From Clostridium mobile (GTDB lineage: Bacteria > Bacillota > Clostridia > Clostridiales > Clostridiaceae): 64,000 nucleotides of DNA. The notes under the pieces are model-generated. The model was not told the origin of the DNA. It searched no databases and saw nothing but the letters and a program-made list of their open reading frames with translations. Both the position numbers and the translations under genes were made by a program. Location of the stretch: assembly GCF_018918285.1 (NCBI RefSeq), contig NZ_JAHLQF010000001.1, positions 821,284 to 885,283 of the forward strand, given 5' to 3'. Positions 47,894 to 57,658 of this stretch are shown piece after piece. Position 1 is the first letter of the stretch, and every line of letters starts with the position of its first letter.

Positions 47894-49018
47894 TTATAAT
47901 ATGAATTCACACATTATACTATTAGACACCTGAATCCCTTTGATTGACAAGAAAATATATCCATCCTCTTCAATTAGCAGACCTAATTGTAAATATTTAT
48001 TTAATATTTCCCCATAAACCTCATATATATCCCTTTTAAATCTTTTATTAAATTCTTCTATGCTTATTCCTTCCCTTTTTCTTAATCCCATAAACATAAA
48101 TTCTTCAATTTCATCTTTTATAGTATTTTCATATATGTCTAGATTAATATTATTTCCCTTATTTACCTTTTCTATATACTCGGAAATATTTTCTGTATGT
48201 CTATATCTTAATCCTTCTATATAAGAATGAGCTCCAACTCCAATCCCTATGTATTCTGACAAGTTCCAATACACCAAGTTATGTCTACACTCTTTATCTA
48301 CCTTAGCAAAATTTGAAATTTCATATTGCTTATACCCATTCTTTTCTAAAAAATTTATACAATAAGAATACATCTCTCTTTCTGTATCCTCATCAGGTAA
48401 TATTAACGTTCCTTTTTCATACTTATTATAAAAAGGAGTACCTTCTTCAATTATTAAACTATAACAGGATATATTCTCTGGATTTAACTTAACTACATTT
48501 TCTAAAGTTTCAACCCAATCTTTCATACTTTGATTTGGCAATCCAAACATTGCATCTATATTAATATTATTAAAATCAAATTTTCTACACATTTCATATG
48601 TTATTAAAAATTCTTCTAAGTTGTGAATTCTGCCTAATTCCCTTAAAAGATTGTTTTGCCACGCTTGTAATCCTATGCTTATTCGATTTACTCCCATTTC
48701 TTTAAACAAAGATAACTTTTCTTCATCTATAGTTCCAGGGTTTATTTCAACGGTAAATTCAATATCTTTATCTTTATTTATTCCTTTTATAGCTTCTTTA
48801 AGAATTTTTAAATTTTCCAATGTTAAGTATGAAGGAGTTCCCCCTCCTATAAAAATAGTTTTTATTTTCTTATCTAAAGGAAGACTCTCTAATTCCTTAA
48901 CCAGCGCCTTAGTATACTCTCCCATCATATCTTCTTTCCCACCATAAGAGGGGAAATCACAATATAGGCACTTTTGTTTGCAGAATGGTATATGTATGTA
49001 TAAACTAATTTCTTTCAT
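47894..49018 (-). CDS. hemW: Radical SAM heme chaperone-like HemW
   Basis: A 374-residue radical SAM protein with the cluster motif C13xxxC17xxC20 (PFCKQKCLYCDFPSY) and following FIGGGTPSYLTLENL, EFTVEINPGTIDEEKL and NRISIGLQAWQNNLLREL-like stretches. The C-terminal HemN-like region is present. HemW is a heme carrier related to coproporphyrinogen oxidase but without its activity. Located between lepA and hrcA, the conserved order. TGAGGTGCACTAA precedes the ATG. Confidence 0.95.
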   Translation of the reverse strand: MKEISLYIHIPFCKQKCLYCDFPSYGGKEDMMGEYTKALVKELESLPLDKKIKTIFIGGGTPSYLTLENLKILKEAIKGINKDKDIEFTVEINPGTIDEEKLSLFKEMGVNRISIGLQAWQNNLLRELGRIHNLEEFLITYEMCRKFDFNNINIDAMFGLPNQSMKDWVETLENVVKLNPENISCYSLIIEEGTPFYNKYEKGTLILPDEDTEREMYSYCINFLEKNGYKQYEISNFAKVDKECRHNLVYWNLSEYIGIGVGAHSYIEGLRYRHTENISEYIEKVNKGNNINLDIYENTIKDEIEEFMFMGLRKREGISIEEFNKRFKRDIYEVYGEILNKYLQLGLLIEEDGYIFLSIKGIQVSNSIMCEFIL

Positions 49019-49189
49019 TTAGTGCACCTCACATTATAGTAAAATTGCGACTTTTTTTAAAGGGCTTAACTAGCTGTTTGTAAAAATGTAACTATAAAAT
49101 ACAAAAGTCAAGAAATGCTTGTGATTTTAATAAATAAGAAATGTTATATAATGTTTTTTATGCTGTCTCGCTTCAATAAGAACTTCTAA

Positions 49190-49277
49190 AATTTATTTTA
49201 TAAAACTTCCTAATGCTGACAAACTCCCTTCGGTCAAACATGTGCAGCATCTTAACGGTATTTTTATAAAATAAATT
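49190..49277. repeat. Large stem-loop with a nested hairpin
   Basis: Arms AATTTATTTTATAAAA (49190-49205) and TTTTATAAAATAAATT (49262-49277) are perfectly complementary over 16 bases. Inside, ATGCTGACA and TGTGCAGCAT pair with one bulge. Its GC-containing inner part contrasts with the flanking AT-rich DNA. Confidence 0.7.
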
Positions 49278-49330
49278 AAGTATTTCTAGATTTTGCTCAA
49301 ATGCATAGTGCACATTACACAGCATTTTTG

Positions 49331-49492
49331 AAGTTTTATCCGATGACTAGCATCCGTAATACTCCCATCTTCTACAAGTGAGAGATAACGGATGCTACCT
49401 CCCTGGATAAGTTCCTCTAAGCTTCAGTTGGAGTAAGTATTCCTTTTAAGCAAACTCCATCTGAAGCTAAGAATCACTTGATGCAATAAATT
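49331..49492 (+). repeat. Structured dispersed element, copy 2
   Basis: Reads (plus strand) TTTTATCCG, AGCATCCGT...ACGGATGCT, CTCCCATCTTCTACAAGTG in the inner loop, then CCTGGATAAGTTCCTCTAA, CTTCAGTTGGAGT...ACTCCATCTGAAG and AAGAATCACTTGATG. TTATCC/GGATAA closes it. The same order and pairing occurs in copies 1 and 3 on the opposite strand. Confidence 0.8.
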
Positions 49493-49505
49493 AAGTATTT
49501 ACAAA

Positions 49506-49573
49506 AAGAACCAAGTATATATAGTGGAACAAACATCTTTTCTCGAAGTGACGTCACTATTTACCTCAGTTCT
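49506..49573. repeat. Composite hairpin repeat, diverged copy D
   Basis: AGAACCAAGTATATATAGTG and CACTATTTACCTCAGTTCT form a partly paired stem around a CTTTTCTCGAAGTGACG-like loop. It keeps the family size and tail (ACTTTTGTAGAGCTTACAA onward) but pairing is imperfect. Confidence 0.5.
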
Positions 49574-49663
49574 CATTTTAGATAACTAATTACTTTTGTA
49601 GAGCTTACAATTGCAAAAACAATTTGTCATAACTTAATTTCAGAAATATATCTTTAAATCAAA

Positions 49664-49726
49664 AGAGCTGAGTATGTAGTGAAATAGCGACTTTTTCTGG
49701 AGCGGCTTCACTGCATACTCAGCTCT
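49664..49726 (-). repeat. Composite hairpin repeat, copy E
   Basis: Arms AGAGCTGAGTATGTAGTGAA and TTCACTGCATACTCAGCTCT around ATAGCGACTTTTTCTGGAGC plus GGC. A G-C change (GAG/CTC) is compensated on the other arm. The tail (CTATTTCGTACAACAGATTA onward) runs to 49840, at the lepA stop. Confidence 0.85.
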
Positions 49727-49847
49727 CTATTTCGTACAACAGATTACCTCTGTAAAAACCTATAACAGTAAAAATAATCTATCATATTCTAATTTTGAAA
49801 AGCTATGTGTTTTTAAATTATAATTTTCTATAGGTCGCGATTTTCCC

Positions 49848-51656
49848 TTAGTCTTCTGTCTTAAGCACTGCCATAAACGCCTCTTGAGGTATTTCAACAG
49901 TACCAATTTGTCTCATTCTCTTCTTTCCTTCTTTTTGCTTCTCTAAAAGCTTTTTCTTTCTTGATATGTCACCGCCGTAGCACTTAGCTAAAACGTCTTT
50001 TCTCAATGCTTTAACTGTTTCTCTAGCTATTACTTTTGCACCTACTGCCGCCTGTATTGGAATTTCGAACATCTGTCTTGGGATAATTTCTTTAAGCTTT
50101 TCAGCCATAAATCTTCCTCTCATATAGGCTCTTTCTTGAGGCACTATCATTGAAAGGGCATCTACTATATCTCCATTTAAAAGTATATCTAACTTAACTA
50201 GTTCAGCCTGTTTATATCCTATTAATTCATAATCTAGGGAAGCATATCCTCTACTTCTTGATTTTAATGCATCAAAGAAATCATAGATTATTTCATTAAG
50301 AGGTATTTCATAATTTAAAGATACTCTAGTTGTATCTAGATACTGCATGTCTTTAAATGTTCCCCTTCTATTTTGAGCTAAGTCCATTATTGGACCTACA
50401 TAATCAGAAGGAGCGATTATAGAGCATTTTACCATAGGCTCTTCCATACTTTCTATCTCTGAAGGCTCCGGAAGATTTGTAGGGTTAGTAATCTCTAAAA
50501 GCTCTCCATCGGTTTTAGTTATTCTATATATAACAGATGGTGCTGTAGTAATAATTTCTAAATTAAATTCTCTTTCTATTCTCTCTTGAATTATATCCAT
50601 ATGAAGAAGTCCTAAGAAACCACATCTAAAACCAAATCCTAAGGCAATGGATGTTTCAGGTTCAAAGGATAATGCTGCATCGTTTAGTTGAAGTTTTTCT
50701 AAAGTCTCCTTTAATTCCTCATATTTCGCTCCATCCACTGGATAAATACCACTGAACACCATCGGCACTGCCGGTCTATATCCTGCAAGTGGTTTATCTG
50801 CTGGTCTAGAAGCTTCCGTAATAGTATCTCCTACACGAGCATCTCTTACATTCTTTATTGATGCTGTTAAATATCCAACATCTCCTGCTTTTAATTCATC
50901 AACTTTCATATATTGAGGTACGAATACACCAACTTCAACAACCTCATAAACTTTTCCTGTAGCCATTAATTTAATTTTAGTACCAGCTTTAACGGTACCT
51001 TCTTTAATTCTTAAATGACAAACTACTCCTCTATAGCTATCATAATAGGAGTCAAATATTAAGGCTTTTAACGGCCCCTCCTCGTCACCTTCTGGTGCTG
51101 GAGCTTTCTCCACAATGGCTTCTAAAACATCCTCTATGTTTAATCCTGTTTTAGCTGAAATCATTGGAGCATCTCCTGCTTCAATACCTATAATATCTTC
51201 AATTTCCTGTTTAATCTCATCTGGTCTAGCACTAGGAAGATCTATCTTATTTATTACAGGTACTATTTCCAAGTCATTATCCAATGCAAGGTAACAGTTA
51301 GCAAGGGTTTGCGCTTGTATTCCTTGGGTTGAGTCTACCACCAGTATTGCTCCTTCACATGCTGCCAGGCTTCTAGATACTTCGTAGTTAAAATCTACGT
51401 GTCCTGGGGTATCAATAAGATTCAAAACATACTCTTCCCCATCTTTTCTTTTATATATTAATCTAGCTGCCTTTGACTTTATTGTAATACCTCTTTCTCT
51501 TTCTAAATCCATTGAGTCTAATATTTGTTGTTCCATTTCTCTTTCTGTAAGTGTTCCAGTGGTCTCAAGCAATCTATCTGCAAGCGTTGATTTACCGTGA
51601 TCTATATGTGCTATGATTGAAAAATTCCTAATATGTTTTTGTCTATTGCTCTGCAT
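49848..51656 (-). CDS. lepA: Elongation factor 4 (LepA)
   Basis: A GTPase of about 602 residues from the ATG at 51656 ([20 protein letters not shown]), which follows GATGGAGGTAAAGTTA. G motifs are [18 protein letters not shown] and NKIDLPSA. The C-terminal domain ([21 protein letters not shown] and [15 protein letters not shown]) is specific to LepA. It binds ribosomes and acts in translation or ribosome biogenesis. Confidence 0.98.
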   Translation of the reverse strand: MQSNRQKHIRNFSIIAHIDHGKSTLADRLLETTGTLTEREMEQQILDSMDLERERGITIKSKAARLIYKRKDGEEYVLNLIDTPGHVDFNYEVSRSLAACEGAILVVDSTQGIQAQTLANCYLALDNDLEIVPVINKIDLPSARPDEIKQEIEDIIGIEAGDAPMISAKTGLNIEDVLEAIVEKAPAPEGDEEGPLKALIFDSYYDSYRGVVCHLRIKEGTVKAGTKIKLMATGKVYEVVEVGVFVPQYMKVDELKAGDVGYLTASIKNVRDARVGDTITEASRPADKPLAGYRPAVPMVFSGIYPVDGAKYEELKETLEKLQLNDAALSFEPETSIALGFGFRCGFLGLLHMDIIQERIEREFNLEIITTAPSVIYRITKTDGELLEITNPTNLPEPSEIESMEEPMVKCSIIAPSDYVGPIMDLAQNRRGTFKDMQYLDTTRVSLNYEIPLNEIIYDFFDALKSRSRGYASLDYELIGYKQAELVKLDILLNGDIVDALSMIVPQERAYMRGRFMAEKLKEIIPRQMFEIPIQAAVGAKVIARETVKALRKDVLAKCYGGDISRKKKLLEKQKEGKKRMRQIGTVEIPQEAFMAVLKTED

Positions 51657-51760
51657 TAACTTTACCTCCATCGTAAAATAGTACAAACTAAATTATAGCA
51701 TAAATTCCTAGGGAAATGTCAATATTTTTTAAATAGCCTAACCCCCTCTCCTCCCTTATA

Positions 51761-52045
51761 CTATATGCCCTCCGTACTACTTTCTAATTTATCTTTACTC
51801 CACTGAACAATTTGATTAAAGGTTTCATGAACACTATTTTGAATATTATCAATAGATTTTTCATTAAAATACATTATATAATTTTTAGTTTCTATGGTTA
51901 AATCAAAAGGTCTTTCAGTAAAATATACTTTGAAGTTAGATTTATTTTTTATAAAGGTAGGTAAAGCACTGCTAACCTTTAAAAATCCAATTAATACTAT
52001 AAATAATGAAAGTATAAAAACTATTATATACTTATTTTTCTTCAA
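51761..52045 (-). CDS. Small anchored protein between lepA and spoIIP, unknown
   Basis: A 94-residue protein with an N-terminal signal-anchor (KKNKYIIVFILSLFIVLIGF) and an extracellular part of about 70 residues, the last third being helical and acidic. It starts with TTG at 52045 behind AAGGGGTGTTTTTTTA. No family is recognised. It lies downstream of spoIIP with a structured element between them, which could control it. A sporulation role is possible from position only. Confidence 0.6.
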   Translation of the reverse strand: MKKNKYIIVFILSLFIVLIGFLKVSSALPTFIKNKSNFKVYFTERPFDLTIETKNYIMYFNEKSIDNIQNSVHETFNQIVQWSKDKLESSTEGI

Positions 52046-52064
52046 TAAAAAAACACCCCTTAAT

Positions 52065-52212
52065 TAAGTGATTCCTAATTTCATATAGAGCCTCATTATA
52101 AAGAATGCTTACTCTAGCTGAAAATTAGAAGAACTTATCCAGGAGCTTAACAATTTTTAATTCTAACTTAAATAAGGATGAGGGTATTAAAAGCTCTTAG
52201 TTCCCGGATAAA
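52065..52212 (-). repeat. Structured dispersed element, copy 3 (diverged)
   Basis: On the minus strand TTTATCCGG...CTGGATAAG closes it. AGCTTTTAAT and TTGTTAAGCT replace the AGCATCCGT/ACGGATGCT helix of other copies. The 3' helix is rebuilt with different bases (CTAATTTTC...GAAATTAG), followed by GGAATCACTTAATT. It lies between the spoIIP stop and the start of the 94-residue gene, ending 20 bases before its ribosome site. Confidence 0.65.
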
Positions 52213-52249
52213 TACTTATTATAAGGGTGTCCTTTTGATATATTTTTAT

Positions 52250-53368
52250 TCATTTTTTACCATTGAGCTGCTCAGCTATTATTCTTGCTATGTATTTAGC
52301 AGAATTTTTTGCTTCATCTAAAGTGTTAGTATGAGCACCTACTTCTATTAAAACTACATTTTTATTCTTATTTTGATGGAAATAACTTGTTCCATTATTA
52401 TAATAATATATGCCTCTAGAAAAACCTGGGTACAACTTATTGGACGTATTTATTAAATTATTTACTAAAGATAGATTGTTTTTATAGTTAGGACTTTTTT
52501 TAGCCATTACAAACATAATTTTAGCAACATCTTCTCCATTCATTTTTGTAGTGACAGCGTTTTTATTATCTACAGCATCTCTATGTAAATCTATTATGAG
52601 CTTAAAATCACCATATTGCTTTAGATGTTTGTCCAAAGTTACTCCTGATCTTTGGTAGCTTTGAGTATACGCTGTAGCATCATGGATAGTTTTATCGTGA
52701 ACAACAGATATACCGTAATTCTCTTCAAGCTCGCGTTTCAGTTCATCTCCTACTGCTGCAATACTCTTTGTTAAATCTAAATTATCCTTTGGTCCAGGTC
52801 TAAAGCTTTCTGTTGTATGTGTATGATATATTAACACTTCAGGTTTTGATTTATTTAAGGTCTTTTTCAAATTCGGATCTTGTACTGTTACTGTCTTATT
52901 AGGTAAATTCAATTTATTCTCTTCTTCCATGGATACAGCATTGTCATTTAGTTTAAAGGGATTAAATATTATATTTACTTTATTTTCTCCATGTCCTTCT
53001 GTCTCCGAATCTAATCCAATGTATGCCATTTCTCTTTTAATAAGAGATATTGGATCTTTAATGTTAATATTGAAAAATTCAAACACACTATCTTTTAAAG
53101 ATAACCTGCTTTCGCCTATGTCTTCTTCATTAAAAACCGTGGCCTCAACTAAAGGCATAGTATTGTTTAGTATTTTCATATAAAAAAAATTTTCTCTTAT
53201 TCCCTCAGCTCTAGAGTTTGCTTTAGTTACAAAAGGTAGCACAACAAAAAACACTAAGACTAATGTGAGCATAAAGGCTAAAATACTACTTTTATTTATC
53301 ATTCTATTCGTTCTATTATTATTTCTTCTATAATTAATAGTTTTCTCTGTTCGTTCTTTAATGTCCAT
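52250..53368 (-). CDS. spoIIP: Stage II sporulation protein P
   Basis: A protein of about 372 residues from the ATG at 53368 (MDIKERTEKTINYRRNNNRT) behind GGGGGTGTATT. It has one membrane segment (ILAFMLTLVLVFFVVLPFV) and an extracellular SpoIIP amidase domain with VLIYHTHTTESFRP, KLIIDLHRDAV and NVVLIEVGAHTNTLDEA. It cleaves peptidoglycan during engulfment with SpoIID. It follows gpr by about 70 bases, the standard order. Confidence 0.96.
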   Translation of the reverse strand: MDIKERTEKTINYRRNNNRTNRMINKSSILAFMLTLVLVFFVVLPFVTKANSRAEGIRENFFYMKILNNTMPLVEATVFNEEDIGESRLSLKDSVFEFFNINIKDPISLIKREMAYIGLDSETEGHGENKVNIIFNPFKLNDNAVSMEEENKLNLPNKTVTVQDPNLKKTLNKSKPEVLIYHTHTTESFRPGPKDNLDLTKSIAAVGDELKRELEENYGISVVHDKTIHDATAYTQSYQRSGVTLDKHLKQYGDFKLIIDLHRDAVDNKNAVTTKMNGEDVAKIMFVMAKKSPNYKNNLSLVNNLINTSNKLYPGFSRGIYYYNNGTSYFHQNKNKNVVLIEVGAHTNTLDEAKNSAKYIARIIAEQLNGKK

Positions 53369-53441
53369 AATACACCCCCTCATATGTAAAAGCAGATTAT
53401 ATGTTAACTATTATATGAGGGGGTAAATATATATATGATAA

Positions 53442-54416
53442 TTACATTATATAATTATTAATTTGTTTTAACTCCAACGCAGGTTGAAGAGCAATATTTA
53501 TACCTGTGGAAATTATTTTTGATACACTATCTATAACGCTATCAACTTCTTTAGGAGTTACCATGAGATTTCCTACATAAGGGTTTAAAACCTCTTCTAT
53601 CATTTTTTGTTTTTCATTTCTATCTAAGGATCTTAACATGTCGTAAAATCCACTACCTTTCGTAGCTTGATTTATTACTGCATCCAAAACTATATCTATA
53701 GTATCATTTGCAATTGTAGCTGCGTCTACCACTGTAGGAACTCCTATTGCTATTACTGGTATACCTAAGGCTCTTTCGCTGATCTCCATCCTTTTATTTC
53801 CCACTCCTGAACCTGGAGATATTCCTGTATTTCCTATTTGTATGGTTCTATTTATCCTCTCTAATCTTCTTGATGCAAGAGCGTCAATACATATTATTAA
53901 ATTAGGCTTTATTTTTTCAGTTACGGATTTTATAATCTCCCCTGTCTCTATTCCTGTAAGTCCTAACACTCCTGGTGCCATAGCGCATACAGGTCTTATT
54001 CCCTCATCTATTTGATCAGGTATAAGTTGTTTTAAATGCCTTGTAATCATTAATTTTTCAATTACCTTAGGACCCAGTGCGTCAGGAGTTATATTCCAAT
54101 TTCCTAACCCTACCACCATAGCGGTCATATTTTCATCTAAATTTATTAATGGAGATAAGGCTTTAGCTAGCACTCTACTTACATCCTCCATAGTTTCTTC
54201 ATCGTAGCCACTGACTTCTGGAATATCTAATGTAATATATGTTCCTTTAGGCTTATTCATTGCCCTCTCTCCAGACTCATCTACTATTGTAACATCGGTT
54301 ATTTTTATATTACTGTCTACATGTTCACTTACCTCTACACCAGGTATTTTATTACTACTTTTTTCTTCATATAATTCTTTTGCTTCAACAGCTAAATCCG
54401 TTCTAACACTAACCAT
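53442..54416 (-). CDS. gpr: Germination protease GPR
   Basis: A 324-residue aspartic-type protease that degrades small acid-soluble spore proteins at germination. Family signatures include RTDLAVEAKELY at the start (the propeptide cleavage region), VSGYDEETMEDVSRVLAKAL, VVGLGNWNITPDALGP and INRTIQIGNTGISPGSGVGN. It is transcribed away from rpsT and ahead of spoIIP. Confidence 0.97.
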   Translation of the reverse strand: MVSVRTDLAVEAKELYEEKSSNKIPGVEVSEHVDSNIKITDVTIVDESGERAMNKPKGTYITLDIPEVSGYDEETMEDVSRVLAKALSPLINLDENMTAMVVGLGNWNITPDALGPKVIEKLMITRHLKQLIPDQIDEGIRPVCAMAPGVLGLTGIETGEIIKSVTEKIKPNLIICIDALASRRLERINRTIQIGNTGISPGSGVGNKRMEISERALGIPVIAIGVPTVVDAATIANDTIDIVLDAVINQATKGSGFYDMLRSLDRNEKQKMIEEVLNPYVGNLMVTPKEVDSVIDSVSKIISTGINIALQPALELKQINNYIM

Positions 54417-54620
54417 TTGTCTTCTTCCTTTCTTTTATCTTATTTTCAATATAGTTTTTCCATTATTCCACATTCATATTCTTATCAAAATATAGGCAAA
54501 ATCCACTTGAAGTAGAATAAAATAAATGTTATAATAACCTTTGTTAATAATTTGGACTGATCCGCAGATTTCCCCAAAAACTGCTGATACCCTATTAATA
54601 TTACAAGGGGGTGAAAAGAC

Positions 54621-54887
54621 ATGGCAAATATCAAATCAGCTAAGAAAAGAATAAAAGTTATTGAAACAAAAACTTTAAGAAACAGAATGGTAAAATCATC
54701 TTTAAAGACAACTATAAAGAAGTTTTTAACTGCTGTTGCTGGTGGTAACCTTGAAGATGCTAAAGCTGAATACAAGGCTTCAGCAAAAGCTTTAGATATG
54801 GCTGCTTCAAAAGGAGTTATACATAAAAATAAAGCGGCAAGAGTTAAATCAAGATTATCAGCAAAATTAAATGGTTTAAACGCATAA
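54621..54887 (+). CDS. rpsT: 30S ribosomal protein S20
   Basis: An 88-residue basic helical protein ([20 protein letters not shown] ... [20 protein letters not shown]). AAGGGGGTGAAAAGAC precedes the ATG. It is the only plus-strand gene in this neighbourhood, divergent from gpr and convergent with holA, as in Bacillus and clostridia. It has its own terminator. Confidence 0.98.
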   Translation: MANIKSAKKRIKVIETKTLRNRMVKSSLKTTIKKFLTAVAGGNLEDAKAEYKASAKALDMAASKGVIHKNKAARVKSRLSAKLNGLNA

Positions 54888-54891
54888 AAAT

Positions 54892-54918
54892 AACCGGTGT
54901 ATCCACCGGTTTTTTGCT
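54892..54918 (+). terminator. Intrinsic terminator of rpsT
   Basis: AACCGGTG pairs with CACCGGTT around TATC and is followed by TTTTGC. Right after the stop codon. Confidence 0.92.
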
Positions 54919-54957
54919 TTTTATACACATTATATACATTTTGTAATAATTTTAGTT

Positions 54958-55983
54958 CTATGCAGTCATAGTCTCAATTAATAAGAGCTCCATTTGAGTT
55001 TTCCTATCTAAGGAAGAACTTTTTAGGTTCTTTTCCCATTTCAAACAAATATCTAAGGCTCCTACCAATTTAGATATTGTGAATTTCTTACTTTGATTTA
55101 TTAGCTTTTCACATATGAAAGGTGGAAGCTTTATTTCTGAGCATATTTGATCTCTACTCATCATTCTCTCTAAAGAATATTTTATTCTATATAATAATTT
55201 AAATTGCCTTTCAATCATGAATAAAATCTCGTTAGCTTTATCTCCCTTGTGCATCAACTCATTTAGGGAATTTATAGCCTCTTTTACTTTTTTATCACCA
55301 ATTAAATCTACTAAATCAAAAATATCATCATCTTCTTTTTTATTTAAAAGAAGATATATATCTTCCTTTGTTATATCCCTATCTATAGCATAGCAGCATA
55401 GCTTTTCCACTTCATTTTCTATTATTCCCATATCGCCAGACAGTAAGGAACAAAACAATTTCAATTCTACGTTTCCAATATCCTTTCCCTTGCTTTGGAA
55501 TATATTTTTTACTTTACTTTCTAATTCTCGTCCATATATTTTATCACTTTTTACCACAGTGGCTTTTCCTTCTAATGATAAAATCTTACGACTTGGTTTT
55601 TCCCTTTTATCTTTAAAAATATAATAAATTATTAATGTGCAAGTGGGTGGAATGTTTTTCAAATAACTATTAAGCTCATTATATAGACTTTTTTTATTGC
55701 CATCTTCTTTTTCTCCTAAAAAATTAGCCCTATATATTAAAACAATTTTCTTTTCGCTCATAAAAGGTAATGTTTCACAGGCATTTATAACGGAGTCAAG
55801 ATTTACTAAATTATCTCCATCAAATTTAACAAAATTTAAATCCACAAAATTTTCAGCCAGTATTTTTCTTTCTAATACTCTTATTTTATCCTTTATAGCT
55901 TCCTCATCTAAGCCACAAAAAACATAACAATTATCTATAGTCCCTTTTTTTATCTTATCTTCAAATTGAGATAAATTAATCAT
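54958..55983 (-). CDS. holA: DNA polymerase III delta subunit
   Basis: About 341 residues from the ATG at 55983 (MINLSQFEDKIKKGTIDNCY), which follows AATGGAGGTATTAGG and lies 1 base after comEC. It has the delta pattern: nucleotide-fold N-terminus (CYVFCGLDEEAIKDKIRVL), LLSGDMGIIENEVEKLCCYA, and a helical end (LYRIKYSLERMMSRDQI). It loads the sliding clamp as part of the clamp loader. Confidence 0.93.
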   Translation of the reverse strand: MINLSQFEDKIKKGTIDNCYVFCGLDEEAIKDKIRVLERKILAENFVDLNFVKFDGDNLVNLDSVINACETLPFMSEKKIVLIYRANFLGEKEDGNKKSLYNELNSYLKNIPPTCTLIIYYIFKDKREKPSRKILSLEGKATVVKSDKIYGRELESKVKNIFQSKGKDIGNVELKLFCSLLSGDMGIIENEVEKLCCYAIDRDITKEDIYLLLNKKEDDDIFDLVDLIGDKKVKEAINSLNELMHKGDKANEILFMIERQFKLLYRIKYSLERMMSRDQICSEIKLPPFICEKLINQSKKFTISKLVGALDICLKWEKNLKSSSLDRKTQMELLLIETMTA

Positions 55984-55984
55984 C

Positions 55985-57658
55985 CTAATACCTCCATTTA
56001 ACAACTCTTCCGAAAATTATTTTATACCAATAATCCCTTTCCTCTTCTGAAATCACTAAAAAGTTTTTATTGTTTTTCCTTAATTTTATACCTGATACTC
56101 TATCTTCTTCAAATAAAATATTTGTTTCATAATTTTTTATATAAATAGAATCACTATCCTTTATATCCGTTATTACTTTAGTAGCATTGAAGCTTTCTTT
56201 TATTTGTATAACTTCCTTTCCCTTTTCTAAATCATAATTACATACCATAACACATTCATTATTATACCTTATAACAGCCCCGTTTACATATTCATTATTA
56301 ATGAAATAAACTGAAGGAAATAATGAATATGTATTTATAAATATCAATAGGAAAGATATAAGAGGTAAAGCTTTAAATTTTACTACTCCTTTTTTAATCA
56401 TTATATAACTAAAATACACTATCATAAAGTATATACCTTCAAGAGAACCTAAATATGAGATCGGTGGACATATTTTTATAAGTAAATAAGAAACATATTG
56501 CACGGCATAGGTTAAACAATAGAGTATATAAGAGATAATGCTAAATAAAAGATCAGCTTTAATAGTAAGTATAGAAAGGTTGCCTAATATAACTATTAAA
56601 GAAAATATGGGCATTAAAAATATATTTCCTAAAAGAAAACCTAAACTGAAATTTTCCATAGTGAATGCTATATATGGTAGAGTAAAGATTTGAGAACTTA
56701 AAGTTATACTCAAGGTATCCTTCAACTTTTCTGGTACGGATTTGAGGGTGGATTTTATATTATTGTAGTGCAATATTATACCTAATGTAGCTAAAAATGA
56801 TAATGAAAAGCCCATTTCCATAAAAGAATAAGGTTTTATAAATAAAATTACTAAAAATGCGGTGGCTAACGAAGAAATACCATCATAATTTTTATATACT
56901 TTATCTGAAAAAGATAGTATTAATATCATAATAAAAGCTCTTAGTGTAGAGTATTTAAATCCCGTAAAAATTACATACAATAGAGTAAATATTAATGCTA
57001 ATTTAAATCCTAAAATCATATGTATAACTTTATACACTATAGAAATGTGAAATCCCGACACACTAATGGCATGAATGACTCCCAGTTTTTGAAGTTTATA
57101 TTTTTCTATATTATCCATTAAGCTTACATCACCAAAACATAAAGACATCACCAATGCCAACTTATCCTTATCTAAATTCTTCTCCAACTTTTTTATGACT
57201 CTTCTTTTTCTATCCCCAAACTTATATATTAAATCTTCTTTTTTATTTTTATATTCATATATTTGATAACTTCCTATTATGCCCTTACCATAGTTAATAT
57301 CTTTTTTAAATTCACCTTTTGCTGCTATGCTTAAGCCTTCTAATAGTCCCTCCACTTCCCCTTTAATGAGTACCCTTCTGCCTTTTATATCACCAACAAT
57401 ATAATTTTCTCTATGATCTAGTATTCTAATTTTTTCTTCATTCTTAGGTAAATAATTAAAATAACTGTTAAATCTAAAAGCACCACATAAAAAGAATGCT
57501 AACATAATAATAATAATAATTTTATCTTCATATATAAAAATTATGTATAAAAAAGATGCAGCTATTACTGCACCTATATAAATATTGCTTATATAACACA
57601 TGGATGAAAAGCAGCCTATGAAAAAAGATACAGCATAAAAAACTATATGTCTTTTCAT
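55985..57658 (-). CDS. comEC: ComEC-family DNA uptake membrane protein lacking the hydrolase domain
   Basis: A 557-residue polytopic protein. An N-terminal OB-like DUF4131 domain (GDIKGRRVLIKGEVEGLLEG) is followed by the Competence domain with many membrane segments and HAISVSGFHISIVYKVIH and STLRAFIMILILSFSDKVY. The C-terminal soluble part is only about 100 residues and has no HxHxDH metal motif, while many ComEC proteins have a beta-lactamase-like hydrolase there. It may still move DNA, or may be reduced. Its ATG overlaps the previous stop (TAATG). Confidence 0.85.
   Translation of the reverse strand: MKRHIVFYAVSFFIGCFSSMCYISNIYIGAVIAASFLYIIFIYEDKIIIIIMLAFFLCGAFRFNSYFNYLPKNEEKIRILDHRENYIVGDIKGRRVLIKGEVEGLLEGLSIAAKGEFKKDINYGKGIIGSYQIYEYKNKKEDLIYKFGDRKRRVIKKLEKNLDKDKLALVMSLCFGDVSLMDNIEKYKLQKLGVIHAISVSGFHISIVYKVIHMILGFKLALIFTLLYVIFTGFKYSTLRAFIMILILSFSDKVYKNYDGISSLATAFLVILFIKPYSFMEMGFSLSFLATLGIILHYNNIKSTLKSVPEKLKDTLSITLSSQIFTLPYIAFTMENFSLGFLLGNIFLMPIFSLIVILGNLSILTIKADLLFSIISYILYCLTYAVQYVSYLLIKICPPISYLGSLEGIYFMIVYFSYIMIKKGVVKFKALPLISFLLIFINTYSLFPSVYFINNEYVNGAVIRYNNECVMVCNYDLEKGKEVIQIKESFNATKVITDIKDSDSIYIKNYETNILFEEDRVSGIKLRKNNKNFLVISEEERDYWYKIIFGRVVKWRY

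Larger units (their letters stand above)
49019..49847. other. lepA-hemW spacer of 829 bases: dense structured elements
   Basis: It holds no gene. From high to low coordinates there are the conserved tail just past the lepA stop, composite hairpin copy E, a diverged copy D, the structured element copy 2, a large stem-loop (49190-49277), and an AT-rich hemW leader. Nearly the whole length can fold. Confidence 0.75.

Noticed and set aside
54485..54928. A 147-codon minus-strand frame over rpsT
   Set aside because: It is the antisense shadow of rpsT, which is certain from sequence, ribosome site and terminator.
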